Shown here: positions 54,571-63,536 of the stretch, in pieces
Position numbering within the stretch: position 1 is the stretch's first letter
Layout of the letters: each line of letters begins with the position of its first letter
DNA from: Pseudocoprococcus catus
GTDB taxonomy: Bacteria; Bacillota; Clostridia; Lachnospirales; Lachnospiraceae
DNA length: 64,000 bases
Direction: 5' to 3'
NCBI RefSeq assembly: GCF_902381825.1
Contig: NZ_LR698973.1
Coordinates: 155,698-219,697 of the forward strand
Translations under genes and position numbers: made by a program
The notes under the pieces: model-generated
Databases searched by the model: none
Seen by the model: only the letters and a program-made list of their open reading frames with translations
What the model was told of the DNA's origin: nothing

Positions 54571-55230
54571 ATGAGAAGATTGAGACAATGGACCTTGAAG
54601 CACCCATTGCAGTTTGTGAGTGCTTTTATGCTTGTTTATTTTACGTGGTTTTCCCTGTTGGAGAAGTATGCACAGCCGGTTTTGATGATACATTCGAAGC
54701 TGGATGAGAAGATTCCATTTTGTGAATACTTTATCGTGCCGTATTTGCTGTGGTTTGTGTGGATCGCCGGTACATTTGTTTATTTTTACATAAAGTCAAG
54801 AGATGATTTTTATCATGCCTGCCGTTATATGTTCACCGGTATGATTGTCTGCCTGATTATTTACACACTGATTCCGAATGGATTGAATCTGAGACCGGAG
54901 ATAACCAACAACAATATTTTTTCAAGACTGGTAGACATGATCTGGACTGTGGATACGGCAACGAATGTCTGCCCGTCGATTCATGTGTTCAACAGTATTG
55001 CAATCAATACGGTTATCCAGCATTCCAATGCCTTTAAGCACAAGAAGCTGGTTCATGTGGGTTCCTACATACTGGCTCTTGCAATCTGTATGTCAACGGT
55101 TTTCCTGAAACAGCATTCAGTTGTGGATGTATTCTGGGCATGCGTACTTGGATTGGTTTTGTATCCGCTGTCATACAAGTCAGCTTTTGATGATTCAAGA
55201 GAAAGCGAATACAATGTTAAAGCTTCATAA
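54571..55230 (+). CDS. PAP2-superfamily phosphatase-like membrane protein
   Basis: Protein of 219 residues with five or six membrane helices. The PAP2 motif 2 appears as CPSIHVFNSIA (about residue 131; usual PSGH), and motif 3 as STVFLKQHSVVDVFWA with the catalytic His. Motif 1 is weak (LNLRPEITNNN). This PSIH form resembles the inositol-phosphoceramide-synthase-like branch of PAP2 proteins, which move lipid phosphate groups at the membrane. GTGGAGG precedes the ATG. It stands alone between a promoter candidate and a terminator. Confidence 0.8.
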   Translation: MRRLRQWTLKHPLQFVSAFMLVYFTWFSLLEKYAQPVLMIHSKLDEKIPFCEYFIVPYLLWFVWIAGTFVYFYIKSRDDFYHACRYMFTGMIVCLIIYTLIPNGLNLRPEITNNNIFSRLVDMIWTVDTATNVCPSIHVFNSIAINTVIQHSNAFKHKKLVHVGSYILALAICMSTVFLKQHSVVDVFWACVLGLVLYPLSYKSAFDDSRESEYNVKAS

Positions 55231-55241
55231 ACAGATTGAGT

Positions 55242-55290
55242 GGAATGTGTCAATTTCCTTACAGATGGGAGATGTGGCACATTCTTTTTA
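55242..55290 (+). terminator. Terminator after the PAP2 gene
   Basis: GGAATGTGTC pairs with GGCACATTC (one mismatch) and runs into CTTTTTA. Confidence 0.6.
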
Positions 55291-55375
55291 TTGCAGCTCT
55301 TGATAATTTAATCAAAATGGGTTAATATCGTATCATATGGGTTCATATGGAATGAATATAAGCGGAGGTCGTGAC

Positions 55376-56353
55376 ATGAAGGAAAAGATATTAAAGTGTC
55401 TCAGAGAGGCAGAGGACTATGTGTCCGGCCAGGAGCTGTGTCAGATGTTCGACGTGTCAAGAACAGCCATCTGGAAAGTGATGAATCAGCTGAAGGAAGA
55501 GGGCTATGTCATTGATGCTGTGAAGAATAAAGGGTACAGGCTGGTGCAGACACCGGACCTTGTGACAGCAGAGGAAGTAGAGAGTCTACTTGAGACATCA
55601 TGGGCGGCACGGCCGGTTGTCTATGAAGAAGAACAGGCATCGACCAATCAGACAGCTAAGATGCTGGCAGAACAGGGGGCTTCGCATGGAACACTTGTGG
55701 TCGCTGAGCGTCAGGTATCCGGCAGAGGCAGAAGAGGCCGTCCCTGGCATTCGCCAAAGGGCAGCGGCATCTGGATGAGTATTCTTTTGAGACCGCAGAT
55801 TCATCCGATGTCAGCGTCTATGCTGACACTGGTAGCGGCGATGGCTGTTTATGATGCTATCAGCAGCCGTGTGGAAGGTTGTGCTATTAAATGGCCGAAT
55901 GATATCGTGATCGACGGCCGCAAGGTGTGTGGGATTCTGACAGAGATGAGTTCAGAACTGGACAATATCCATTATGTTGTGATCGGAATCGGGATCAATG
56001 TGAATACAGATGATTTTCCGGTGGATATTGCATCGGTTGCTACATCCATGCATGTGATCACAGGCGCCTATTACAAACGGGCGGAGATTATTGCAGATAT
56101 CTGGAAAGCGTTTGAGAAATATTATGATTTCTTTGTGCAGACAGAGAACCTGGTATTGATGGTGGATACTTATAATCAGCGCCTTGTGAATATGGACCGC
56201 AGAGTGATGATTGAGGAACGCGGCCATCGGTATGAAGGAACTGCCCGAGGCATTGATGCAGAAGGTGGGCTTCTTGTTGAGCGGGATGATGGAACGACAA
56301 CATCGGTGATATCAGGGGAAGTCTCGGTCAGAGGCATTCTCGGGTATGTATAG
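55376..56353 (+). CDS. birA: Biotin-[acetyl-CoA-carboxylase] ligase and repressor BirA
   Basis: Protein of 325 residues with both BirA functions. The N-terminal winged helix (about 1-65) has SGQELCQMFDVSRTAIWKVM for DNA binding. The ligase core has GRGRRGRPWHSP for biotinyl-AMP, GSGIWMSILLRP, and KWPNDIVIDGRKVCGIL. A C-terminal SH3-like domain follows. It attaches biotin to carboxylase carriers and represses biotin genes. ATG 55376 with GGAGG is chosen over ATG 55337. It opens the run towards coaX, dusB, greA and lysS. Confidence 0.96.
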   Translation: MKEKILKCLREAEDYVSGQELCQMFDVSRTAIWKVMNQLKEEGYVIDAVKNKGYRLVQTPDLVTAEEVESLLETSWAARPVVYEEEQASTNQTAKMLAEQGASHGTLVVAERQVSGRGRRGRPWHSPKGSGIWMSILLRPQIHPMSASMLTLVAAMAVYDAISSRVEGCAIKWPNDIVIDGRKVCGILTEMSSELDNIHYVVIGIGINVNTDDFPVDIASVATSMHVITGAYYKRAEIIADIWKAFEKYYDFFVQTENLVLMVDTYNQRLVNMDRRVMIEERGHRYEGTARGIDAEGGLLVERDDGTTTSVISGEVSVRGILGYV

Positions 56354-56414
56354 TTATAGAATGAGACGGACTTGCTCTGAGCAGAAACGGGCAGGTATAT
56401 GAAGGAGGAAAAAT

Positions 56415-56762
56415 ATGTTTCAGGATAAAATGGTATTATGTGCTTCAAGTGCATACGAGAAGAAGTTTTATCTGAATGAGAATTTTGAAGGGCTGCCGCA
56501 GCATGTTAAGGATGAGTTGAAGATTATGTGCGTGCTGTTCACGGAAGATGTAGGCGGCGTGCTGTCTCTTGAATTTGATGAAAACGGCAATCTTGAACTC
56601 AATACATCTGCCGATGAAGGCGATCTTCTTTATGATGAGATTGGCAGTGTGCTGAAGATCAAGCAGATGCAGCAGGAGAAACAGGAATTATTCGAGTCAC
56701 TGGAGACCTATTATAAAGTTTTCTTTTTAGGGGAGGATATTGAAGATGATAATGGCGATTGA
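56415..56762 (+). CDS. Hypothetical protein between birA and coaX (DUF6145-like)
   Basis: Protein of 115 residues, acidic and soluble, with no motif I can assign. It begins MFQDKMVLCASSAYEKKFY, has LEFDENGNLELNTSADEGD in the middle and a likely helical C-terminus (KQMQQEKQELFESLETYYK). Proteins like this lie next to coaX in Lachnospiraceae, and the name DUF6145 comes from memory. AAGGAGG precedes the ATG. Its end overlaps the coaX start by 17 bases, so they are coupled. The place suggests a link to cofactor synthesis, but nothing shows it. Confidence 0.75.
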   Translation: MFQDKMVLCASSAYEKKFYLNENFEGLPQHVKDELKIMCVLFTEDVGGVLSLEFDENGNLELNTSADEGDLLYDEIGSVLKIKQMQQEKQELFESLETYYKVFFLGEDIEDDNGD

Positions 56763-57546
56763 TGTCAGCAACACAAATATCACATTGGGTACCTTCAAGG
56801 GAGAGAAGCTTCTGAAGATTTATCGTGTGACCACAAAGGTTCCGAGAACATCCGATGAGTATGGTGTGCTTTTGCGTGATCTGGTTCGTTTATCCAATGC
56901 CAGTCATCATGATATAGAAGGCATTATTATCGCTTCTGTCGTGCCGAATGTCATGTATTCGCTGACCAATGCCTGTATCAAATATTTTCATGTGCATCCG
57001 GTTATTGTGGGACCGGGAGTGAAGACCGGGGTGAAAGTCGGTGCGGAAAACCCGAAGGAAGCAGGTTCTGATCTGATCGTCAATGCAGCGGCTGTCAAGG
57101 AATTATACGGCGTGCCGGCCATTGTCATTGATTACGGAACAGCGACTTCCTATCAGCTGGTTTTAGAAGACGGCAAGCTGGATTCCGTTGTTATTGCACC
57201 GGGTATTCAGACAAGTGTTCAGGCGTTGACCAGTGATGCAGCCAGAATTCCGGAAGTGGAGATCAGAAAGCCGAAGACAATTCTGACGAAGGATACAACA
57301 GAGTGCATTCAGGCCGGAATTGTCTATGGTACCATCGGAGAAACAGAATATATCGTCCGCAAGATGAAGGAAGAGTCAGGACTTGAGAATATCAAAGTAG
57401 TAGCAACCGGCGGCTTCGGCAAGGTGATCGCGGATGAGACAGATGTCATAGATATCTATGACAATATGCTGACCCTTCAGGGGCTGCGCATTATTTATTA
57501 TAAGAATGCGACTGCCGGAAGGAAGAGCAGGAAAATTCAGACCTAA
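56746..57546 (+). CDS. coaX: Type III pantothenate kinase
   Basis: Protein of 266 residues. IDVSNTNITLG is the N-terminal phosphate motif (usual form DxGNTxxxxG). PKEAGSDLIVNAAA, VIDYGTATSYQ and the late VVATGGFG are the other type III marks. It phosphorylates pantothenate to start CoA synthesis and is insensitive to CoA feedback. ATG 56746 follows GGGGAGG by 9 bases; TTG 56740 is also in frame. The window also carries a type II enzyme at 3702. It is followed by dusB. Confidence 0.94.
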   Translation: MIMAIDVSNTNITLGTFKGEKLLKIYRVTTKVPRTSDEYGVLLRDLVRLSNASHHDIEGIIIASVVPNVMYSLTNACIKYFHVHPVIVGPGVKTGVKVGAENPKEAGSDLIVNAAAVKELYGVPAIVIDYGTATSYQLVLEDGKLDSVVIAPGIQTSVQALTSDAARIPEVEIRKPKTILTKDTTECIQAGIVYGTIGETEYIVRKMKEESGLENIKVVATGGFGKVIADETDVIDIYDNMLTLQGLRIIYYKNATAGRKSRKIQT

Positions 57547-57587
57547 GGCAATCATAGACCTTGAAACAGGAATAAAAAGGAAACATT

Positions 57588-58610
57588 GTGCATATGATGA
57601 TGAAACCATTACAAATTGGAAATCTTTGCATTGATCGTCCCGTTATACTGGCACCGATGGCAGGCGTTACTGACCTGCCATTTCGTGTGCTCTGCCGCGA
57701 ACAGGGATGCGGCATGGTCTGTACGGAGATGGTCAGTGCAAAAGCCATTACTTATAAGAACAAAAACACATTTTTTCTGATGGAAACTGTGCCACAGGAA
57801 CGCCCGGTGTCTTTGCAGCTGTTTGGTTCAGACCCGGATATCATGGCGGAAGCAGCAAGAATGATCGCAGACAGAGATTTTGATGTGCTGGATGTCAATA
57901 TGGGATGTCCTGTGCCAAAAGTTGTCAATAACGGTGAAGGGTCCGCACTGATGAAGCAGCCGGAGCTGGCAGGCCGGATCGTCAGAAGTCTGGTGGAAAC
58001 CATCGACAAGCCGGTGACGGTCAAGATCAGAAAAGGTTTTGATGATGATCATATCAATGCTGTAGAGATGGCCAAAATTGTGGAGGCCAATGGCGCTGCG
58101 GCTGTTGCTGTCCACGGAAGAACGAGAGAACAGTATTACAGCGGAAAGGCCGATTGGCAGATTATCCGCAGGGTAAAAGAAGCCGTGAAGATTCCGGTTA
58201 TTGGAAATGGCGACGTTTTTACCCCTCAGGATGCAAAGCGAATGATTGAAGAGACCGGATGTGATGCCATTATGGCAGCCAGAGGCGCCAGAGGCAACCC
58301 ATGGCTGTTTAGAGATATTATTGATTATCTGGAGAAGGGAATCCTTCACGAGAAACCGTCGCTGAAAGAGATGACAGATATGATGCTGCGTCACGCGGAA
58401 ATGCATATCCGTTACAAGGGAGAATATCAGGGCATCCGAGAGATGCGCAAACATGTGGCCTGGTATACAGCCGGTTATCACGGTTCCGCCAGAATGCGTC
58501 AGGCTGTGAATGAAGTGGAATCTTATGAATCTTTGAAACAGCTTTTGGCAGATTGGCTGGCATACAGCGAAGGCGGTATGAAAGCTCATGACAAAAACAA
58601 TGGATCATGA
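57588..58610 (+). CDS. dusB: tRNA-dihydrouridine synthase
   Basis: Protein of 340 residues. The FMN barrel opens with ILAPMAGVTDLPFR. The catalytic Cys lies in NMGCPVPKVV. VHGRTREQYYSGKADW and GNGDVFTPQDA, then ARGARGNPW, are the further family motifs. It reduces uridines in tRNA to dihydrouridine. GTG 57588 is seven bases after AAAAGG; ATG 57594 is the alternative. A 10-15-base spacing and common direction link it to coaX. Confidence 0.94.
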   Translation: MHMMMKPLQIGNLCIDRPVILAPMAGVTDLPFRVLCREQGCGMVCTEMVSAKAITYKNKNTFFLMETVPQERPVSLQLFGSDPDIMAEAARMIADRDFDVLDVNMGCPVPKVVNNGEGSALMKQPELAGRIVRSLVETIDKPVTVKIRKGFDDDHINAVEMAKIVEANGAAAVAVHGRTREQYYSGKADWQIIRRVKEAVKIPVIGNGDVFTPQDAKRMIEETGCDAIMAARGARGNPWLFRDIIDYLEKGILHEKPSLKEMTDMMLRHAEMHIRYKGEYQGIREMRKHVAWYTAGYHGSARMRQAVNEVESYESLKQLLADWLAYSEGGMKAHDKNNGS

Positions 58611-58653
58611 CGAAAAATATGGCATGAATCAAGGGTTTAAGTGAAGGAATCAG

Positions 58654-58682
58654 TTGACAGTGAAATGTCAATAAGATATAAT
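58654..58682 (+). promoter_or_regulatory. Consensus promoter for greA
   Basis: TTGACA (58654-58659), 17 bases, TATAAT (58677-58682). It is a perfect match to the sigma-A consensus, giving a leader of about 145 bases. Confidence 0.9.
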
Positions 58683-58836
58683 ACAGGGATGTATGCTGGA
58701 TAAAATAGATAGTTCTGCAGTTATACTGTATGGCGGATTGCAGAAGATGGATCCAGCCTGAAGTATGAACATTTTGAGAATGACTGATCAGTTCAGGTGA
58801 AAGATAGAATAATAGTTATAGAAAGGATATTTTATT

Positions 58837-59319
58837 ATGGCTGAGACAAAGAAGAATATTATGACATTTGCGGGTTTAAGAGCGTTGGAAGATGAATTAT
58901 TTGATCTGAAGGTATACAAACGTAAGGAAGTTGCCCAGAAGATCAAGGAAGCGAGAGAACAGGGCGACCTTTCCGAAAATGCTGAGTACGATGCAGCTAA
59001 GGACGAGCAGAGAGATATCGAAGCACGTATCGAAGAACTTGAGAAACTTCTGAAGAATGTAGAAGTTGTTGGCCAGGATGAAGTGGATGCAGATACTGTC
59101 GGTATCGGCAGCCGTGTGAAGTTATATGACGTAGAGATGGACGAAGAAGTGGAATATACAATTGTTGGTTCTACAGAAGCAGATGCATTAAACGGCAAGA
59201 TTTCTAATGAATCACCGGTAGGTGCAGCACTTATCGGTTCCAAGGTTGGCGAGACAATCGTTGTTGAAACTATTTCCGGTGATCTGGAATTCAAGATTCT
59301 TGAGATTGCAAGAGCTTAA
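58837..59319 (+). CDS. greA: Transcription elongation factor GreA
   Basis: Protein of 160 residues. The N-terminal coiled coil carries the tip motif GDLSENAEYDAAKDEQ, whose acidic residues enter RNA polymerase and help it cleave backtracked RNA. The C-terminal FKBP-like domain has SPVGAALIGSKVGE. Codons are those of a highly expressed gene. GAAAGGATATT precedes the ATG. A strong promoter lies upstream and lysS follows. Confidence 0.96.
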   Translation: MAETKKNIMTFAGLRALEDELFDLKVYKRKEVAQKIKEAREQGDLSENAEYDAAKDEQRDIEARIEELEKLLKNVEVVGQDEVDADTVGIGSRVKLYDVEMDEEVEYTIVGSTEADALNGKISNESPVGAALIGSKVGETIVVETISGDLEFKILEIARA

Positions 59320-59460
59320 TTTTTCAGCAATCACAAGTAATCAATTTCTTGTACTTACAAGAGGTTAATATGGACAAGGGCTTAATTTTATGAGTAAGAC
59401 CTTGAATTTAGTAACAAGAAACGCAGAAATCAGTTATCGAATAGAATAGGAGAGAATAAA

Positions 59461-61401
59461 GTGGCAGAGGCAAAGAACAATCAGACACCAGATGTCAGTG
59501 AACAGGATAAGATCAGACGCGGCAAGCTGGCTGACCTTCAGGCAGCAGGCAATGACCCGTTTCTGATCACTAAGTATAACGTAACCCATCACAGCATGGA
59601 GATTAAGAACAATTTTGATGAACTTGAAGGTCAGGAAGTGACTGTAGCCGGCCGTATGATGCAGAAGCGTGTCATGGGTAAGGCTTCTTTCTGCAATGTC
59701 CGTGATCTGCAGGGAGATATTCAGTCTTATGTAGCAAGAGATGAACTGGGTACAGAGGCCTATCAGGCATTCAAGAAGTTTGATATCGGTGATATCATTG
59801 GCATCAAGGGCAAAGTTTTCAAGACAAAGACAGGTGAGATTTCTATTCATGCAACAGAGATCACGCTCCTTTCCAAGAGTCTGCATACACTTCCTGAGAA
59901 GTTCCATGGCCTGACAAACACAGATATTCGTTATCGTCAGCGTTATGTGGATCTGATCATGAATCCGGAAGTCAGAGATACATTTATCAAACGTTCCCAG
60001 ATTCTTAAGGAAATCCGTAACTTCCTTGATGGCCGTGGTTTCATGGAAGTAGAGACGCCGATGCTTGTATCCAATGCAGGCGGTGCAGCAGCAAGACCTT
60101 TCGAGACACATTACAACGCGCTGGATGAAGATGTGAAGCTTCGTATTTCTCTGGAGCTTTATCTGAAACGTCTGATCGTCGGCGGTCTTGAAAGAGTTTA
60201 CGAAATTGGCCGTGTATTCCGTAACGAAGGTGTTGATACCCGTCACAATCCGGAATTTACATTGATGGAATTATACCAGGCTTACACAGACTATGAAGGC
60301 ATGATGGAACTGACAGAGAGTATGTTCCGTTACCTTGCAGAGAAAGTCTGCGGCAGCGCAGTGCTCAGCTATAATGGCACGATTATTGATATGTCCAAGC
60401 CATTTGAACGTATCACAATGATGGATGCAGTTAAGAAATACTCAGGTGTAGATTTTACAGAAGTGAAGACAGATGAAGAAGCCAAGAAACTGGCTGACGA
60501 GCATCATGTTGCTTATGAAGCACGTCACAAGAAGGGTGACATCATCAATCTCTTCTTCGAAGAATTCTGTGAAGACAAGATGATCCAGCCTACATTTGTC
60601 ACAGATCATCCGATTGAAATCTCACCATTGACTAAGAAGAAACCATCCAATCCTGAATTGGTAGAACGTTTCGAGCTGTATATTTACGGCCGTGAAATGT
60701 GTAACGCTTACTCAGAGCTGAATGATCCGATCGATCAGAGAGAACGTTTCGCTGCACAGGAAGAAGCATTTGCAGCCGGCGATGATGAAGCTAACCATAC
60801 AGATGAAGATTTCCTGAATGCTCTGGAAATCGGTATGCCGCCAACAGGTGGTATCGGTTACGGTATTGACCGTCTGGTAATGCTGCTGACAGACAGCCAG
60901 GCTATCCGTGATGTATTATTGTTCCCCACAATGAAATCCTTAGATGGTGTAAATAAGAAAAATGATGTAAATAATACAGCTTCTGAAGCACCTGAAAAAA
61001 ATGTAAAAACTGAGTCTGAAAAGATTGATTTTTCTAAAGTAAAGATTGAGCCTTTGTTTGAGGAAATGGTAGACTTTGATACATTCAGCAAGTCAGATTT
61101 CCGTGCAGTAAAGGTTAAAGAGTGTGTTGCAGTACCGAAGTCAAAGAAACTGTTACAGTTTACTCTTGATGACGGAACAGGCACAGACAGAACCATTTTA
61201 AGCGGTATTCATAGCTTTTATGAGCCGGAGGAACTGGTTGGAAAGACTCTTATCGCTATCACAAATCTTCCACCGAGAGCGATGATGGGCATTGACTCTT
61301 GCGGTATGCTCCTCAGTGCTATTCATGAAGAAGAAGGCGAAGAAAAGCTTCATCTTCTGATGGTAGATGACCACATTCCGGCAGGTGCAAAGCTCTATTA
61401 A
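59461..61401 (+). CDS. lysS: Lysyl-tRNA synthetase (class II) with C-terminal tRNA-binding domain
   Basis: Protein of 646 residues, about 150 longer than usual. Residues 1-495 are a complete class II LysRS: OB-fold anticodon domain (VTVAGRMMQKRVMG), motif 2 VFRNEGVDTRHNPEFT, motif 3 GGIGYGIDRLVMLL. An Asn/Lys/Glu-rich linker (~500-535) follows. The last ~110 residues are a Trbp111/MetRS-beta-type tRNA-binding fold: FSKSDFRAVKVKECV, TILSGI, and NLPPRAMMGIDSCGMLLSA. Start GTG 59461, AGGAGAG upstream. The tail is more A/T-rich in linker codons than the body. The fusion may be lineage-typical or acquired. Confidence 0.93.
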   Translation: MAEAKNNQTPDVSEQDKIRRGKLADLQAAGNDPFLITKYNVTHHSMEIKNNFDELEGQEVTVAGRMMQKRVMGKASFCNVRDLQGDIQSYVARDELGTEAYQAFKKFDIGDIIGIKGKVFKTKTGEISIHATEITLLSKSLHTLPEKFHGLTNTDIRYRQRYVDLIMNPEVRDTFIKRSQILKEIRNFLDGRGFMEVETPMLVSNAGGAAARPFETHYNALDEDVKLRISLELYLKRLIVGGLERVYEIGRVFRNEGVDTRHNPEFTLMELYQAYTDYEGMMELTESMFRYLAEKVCGSAVLSYNGTIIDMSKPFERITMMDAVKKYSGVDFTEVKTDEEAKKLADEHHVAYEARHKKGDIINLFFEEFCEDKMIQPTFVTDHPIEISPLTKKKPSNPELVERFELYIYGREMCNAYSELNDPIDQRERFAAQEEAFAAGDDEANHTDEDFLNALEIGMPPTGGIGYGIDRLVMLLTDSQAIRDVLLFPTMKSLDGVNKKNDVNNTASEAPEKNVKTESEKIDFSKVKIEPLFEEMVDFDTFSKSDFRAVKVKECVAVPKSKKLLQFTLDDGTGTDRTILSGIHSFYEPEELVGKTLIAITNLPPRAMMGIDSCGMLLSAIHEEEGEEKLHLLMVDDHIPAGAKLY

Positions 61402-61549
61402 GATGATGTAAAGATGTACCGTTTTACCAAATAGACGGGACGTACTTCATTTGATAAAAAACTAAAAAACAGCGATTTACATCAAACTTACATCAATTGA
61501 TGCAGAAATCGGTGCAAGCAAGAAAAAATCGCATAATTAGTACAAAGAG

Positions 61550-61580
61550 TGGGCAATTCCAATCGGGATTGCCCATTTTT
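61550..61580 (+). terminator. Terminator between lysS and the EF-Tu-domain gene
   Basis: GGGCAATTCC pairs with GGGATTGCCC around AATC (G-T wobbles at the loop) and is followed by ATTTTT. Confidence 0.85.
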
Positions 61581-61625
61581 AAAACAAACAGAAATACAAA
61601 TCGGAAGTTTTAAAGGAGGAATACC

Positions 61626-62003
61626 ATGGGATTATTTGGTAAAAGCAAAAAAGAACGAGAAACAGAATACATGAGCAGATTAGATGTTCCATCGTGTTTA
61701 AAAGAAGATTTTGAATTGATTATTGATGATATATTTACAATTATGGGAGTTGGAACAGTTGCCACAGGAAACATATTAACAGGGATGTGCAGAGAAGGGG
61801 AAAATGCATGTATTTATAAAGCAAATGGAGATATCTTAGAAACCAGAATTACTACTGTCGATGTACATACAAAAGAACGAAAAGCAAATGGTTGTGGATA
61901 TAAAACAGAGCATGTTGAACTTGGGTTACGAGGAATTTCCAAGGAACAATTAGAAAAGGGTGATAAAGTACTTGTAAAGAATGCCAATATGTATGGAATG
62001 TAA
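61626..62003 (+). CDS. Stand-alone EF-Tu domain II-like protein
   Basis: Protein of 125 residues. After a basic N-terminus (GLFGKSKKERETEY) comes a domain with the pattern of the EF-Tu/translation-factor domain 2 barrel: DDIFTIMGVGTVATGNILTG, then a strand region ending VELGLRGISKEQLEKGDKVL. There is no GTPase domain. The beta barrel normally contacts RNA or tRNA ends; the function of a free copy is unknown. AAGGAGGAATACC precedes the ATG. It lies between two terminators and is therefore monocistronic. Confidence 0.7.
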   Translation: MGLFGKSKKERETEYMSRLDVPSCLKEDFELIIDDIFTIMGVGTVATGNILTGMCREGENACIYKANGDILETRITTVDVHTKERKANGCGYKTEHVELGLRGISKEQLEKGDKVLVKNANMYGM

Positions 62004-62027
62004 TTACAAATTCAAGTTTGTCAATTT

Positions 62028-62069
62028 GCCCTTTGAGAGAGGAGAAATCCTTTTCTCAAAGGGCTTTTT
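62028..62069 (+). terminator. Terminator after the EF-Tu-domain gene
   Basis: GCCCTTTGAGA pairs with TCTCAAAGGGC and is followed by TTTTT. Confidence 0.9.
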
Positions 62070-62144
62070 CTATTTATACGGATATTCGCAAACTACAAGA
62101 TAAAGCTAAAACTTCATATACTCTAAGCACAAGGAGGTTGAGGT

Positions 62145-63536
62145 TTGGCTATGAATAACAGTTTAGCAGAAGTACGCCCGGAACTTGTTCCTGAGTGGTC
62201 AGAGAAGAACTTACCGCTTAAACCTGATGAGATTACTTTCGGTTCAAATAAAAAAGTATGGTGGAGAGGTGCTTGCGGTCACGAATGGCAGACAAGCGTT
62301 AAGGCTCGTTCTAATGGAGAAAAATGCCCGATATGTTCCGGTGCGAGAGTGATTGCAGGGATTAACGATTTGGCGACATTAGAGCCGCTACTGGTAAAGC
62401 AGTGGTCGAAAAAGAATAAGATAAAACCGACAGAAGTTTCTATTGGTTCTCATAAGAAAGTGATATGGAGATGTGAAAAGGGACACGAATGGGAAGCTGC
62501 CGTTAAGAGCAGGACAATAAATAAAACGGGTTGCCCGTACTGCTCCCATAATAAAGTGTTGGCAGGCTTTAATGACCTTGCAACACTTCTGCCGGATATA
62601 GCAGCCGAGTGGTCGGACAGAAATTGTCCGACACTTCCAACTCAGGTTACGGTCTTTGCCAATCGTAAGGCTTGGTGGAAGTGTAAGGACTGTGGCAGAG
62701 AGTGGAACACCCTTATTTCTACCCGTTCCGGTGGGAGTAAATGCCCGTATTGCAGTGGGTACATATTCCTGAAAGGGTTTAACGATTTGCAGACAACACA
62801 CCCTGAAATTGCTTCGGAGTGGTCGGAGAAGAACTTGCCATTGAAGCCTGATGAAGTAAATGCAAAGTCGAGGAAAAATGTCTGGTGGAGATGCAGTAAA
62901 TGCGGTAACGAGTGGAAATCTGTTATCAATGCCCGTGTGAAAGGTACGGTATGCCCCGTTTGTGCAGAGAGAGAAGTAATTGCCGGATATAATGATTTGG
63001 CGACAACAGACGGTCAGCTTCTTAGCGAATGGGATTATGAACAGAATAAACTGAAACCTACAGAGGTATCACGAACTTCGGCAAAGAGAGCGTGGTGGAA
63101 ATGCAGACACGGTCATTCGTGGAGTATGAAGATAAATGAAAGAACGATATTGAAGAAAGGCTGCCGAATTTGTGAGCAGGAGTATTTGTCATTGTTTCCT
63201 GCTTTGGCGGTCAGCTATTATTCTAATAGGAAAGGTTTGAAAGCAGAACTTGGTTCTGACCGATTGCTTGGAGTTCCGCTTGAAACATACATACCTTCAG
63301 AAAAGTTGGCTATTGAGTCGGGAAGTGCTGACGAGAATATAGAAATAATGAAAGCCTATATGTGTAAGCAACGAGGGATAAGGCTGATTAAGCTGCCGAT
63401 GAAAGGCACAGAACTGGATTATGCCAATAATTTAAAGAAAGCTTTTCAGAGCGTACATATATTTATTTCTTCTGATACAGAGGAAGATGTGGAGATAATC
63501 AAAAATACATTTGAAAGATGGAGGGACAGCCAATGA
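62145..63536 (+). CDS. Five-repeat zinc-ribbon protein with nuclease-like C-terminus
   Basis: Protein of 463 residues. Five tandem modules of 66-70 residues each have the plan NDLAT..P.L..EWS..N..KP.EV.......WW(K/R)C..GHEW......R.....CP(I/Y)CS, the DUF4379 probable zinc-ribbon (treble clef). Each module carries an upper C/GH and a lower CPxC pair. The last ~110 residues read SDRLLGVPLETYIPSEKLAIES with downstream KLP, resembling a Vsr/PD-(D/E)XK-type nuclease core. TTG 62145 is 7 bases after AGGAGG; ATG 62151 is an alternative. Such proteins occur on mobile elements. Its stop overlaps the next start (ATGA). Confidence 0.75.
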   Translation: MAMNNSLAEVRPELVPEWSEKNLPLKPDEITFGSNKKVWWRGACGHEWQTSVKARSNGEKCPICSGARVIAGINDLATLEPLLVKQWSKKNKIKPTEVSIGSHKKVIWRCEKGHEWEAAVKSRTINKTGCPYCSHNKVLAGFNDLATLLPDIAAEWSDRNCPTLPTQVTVFANRKAWWKCKDCGREWNTLISTRSGGSKCPYCSGYIFLKGFNDLQTTHPEIASEWSEKNLPLKPDEVNAKSRKNVWWRCSKCGNEWKSVINARVKGTVCPVCAEREVIAGYNDLATTDGQLLSEWDYEQNKLKPTEVSRTSAKRAWWKCRHGHSWSMKINERTILKKGCRICEQEYLSLFPALAVSYYSNRKGLKAELGSDRLLGVPLETYIPSEKLAIESGSADENIEIMKAYMCKQRGIRLIKLPMKGTELDYANNLKKAFQSVHIFISSDTEEDVEIIKNTFERWRDSQ

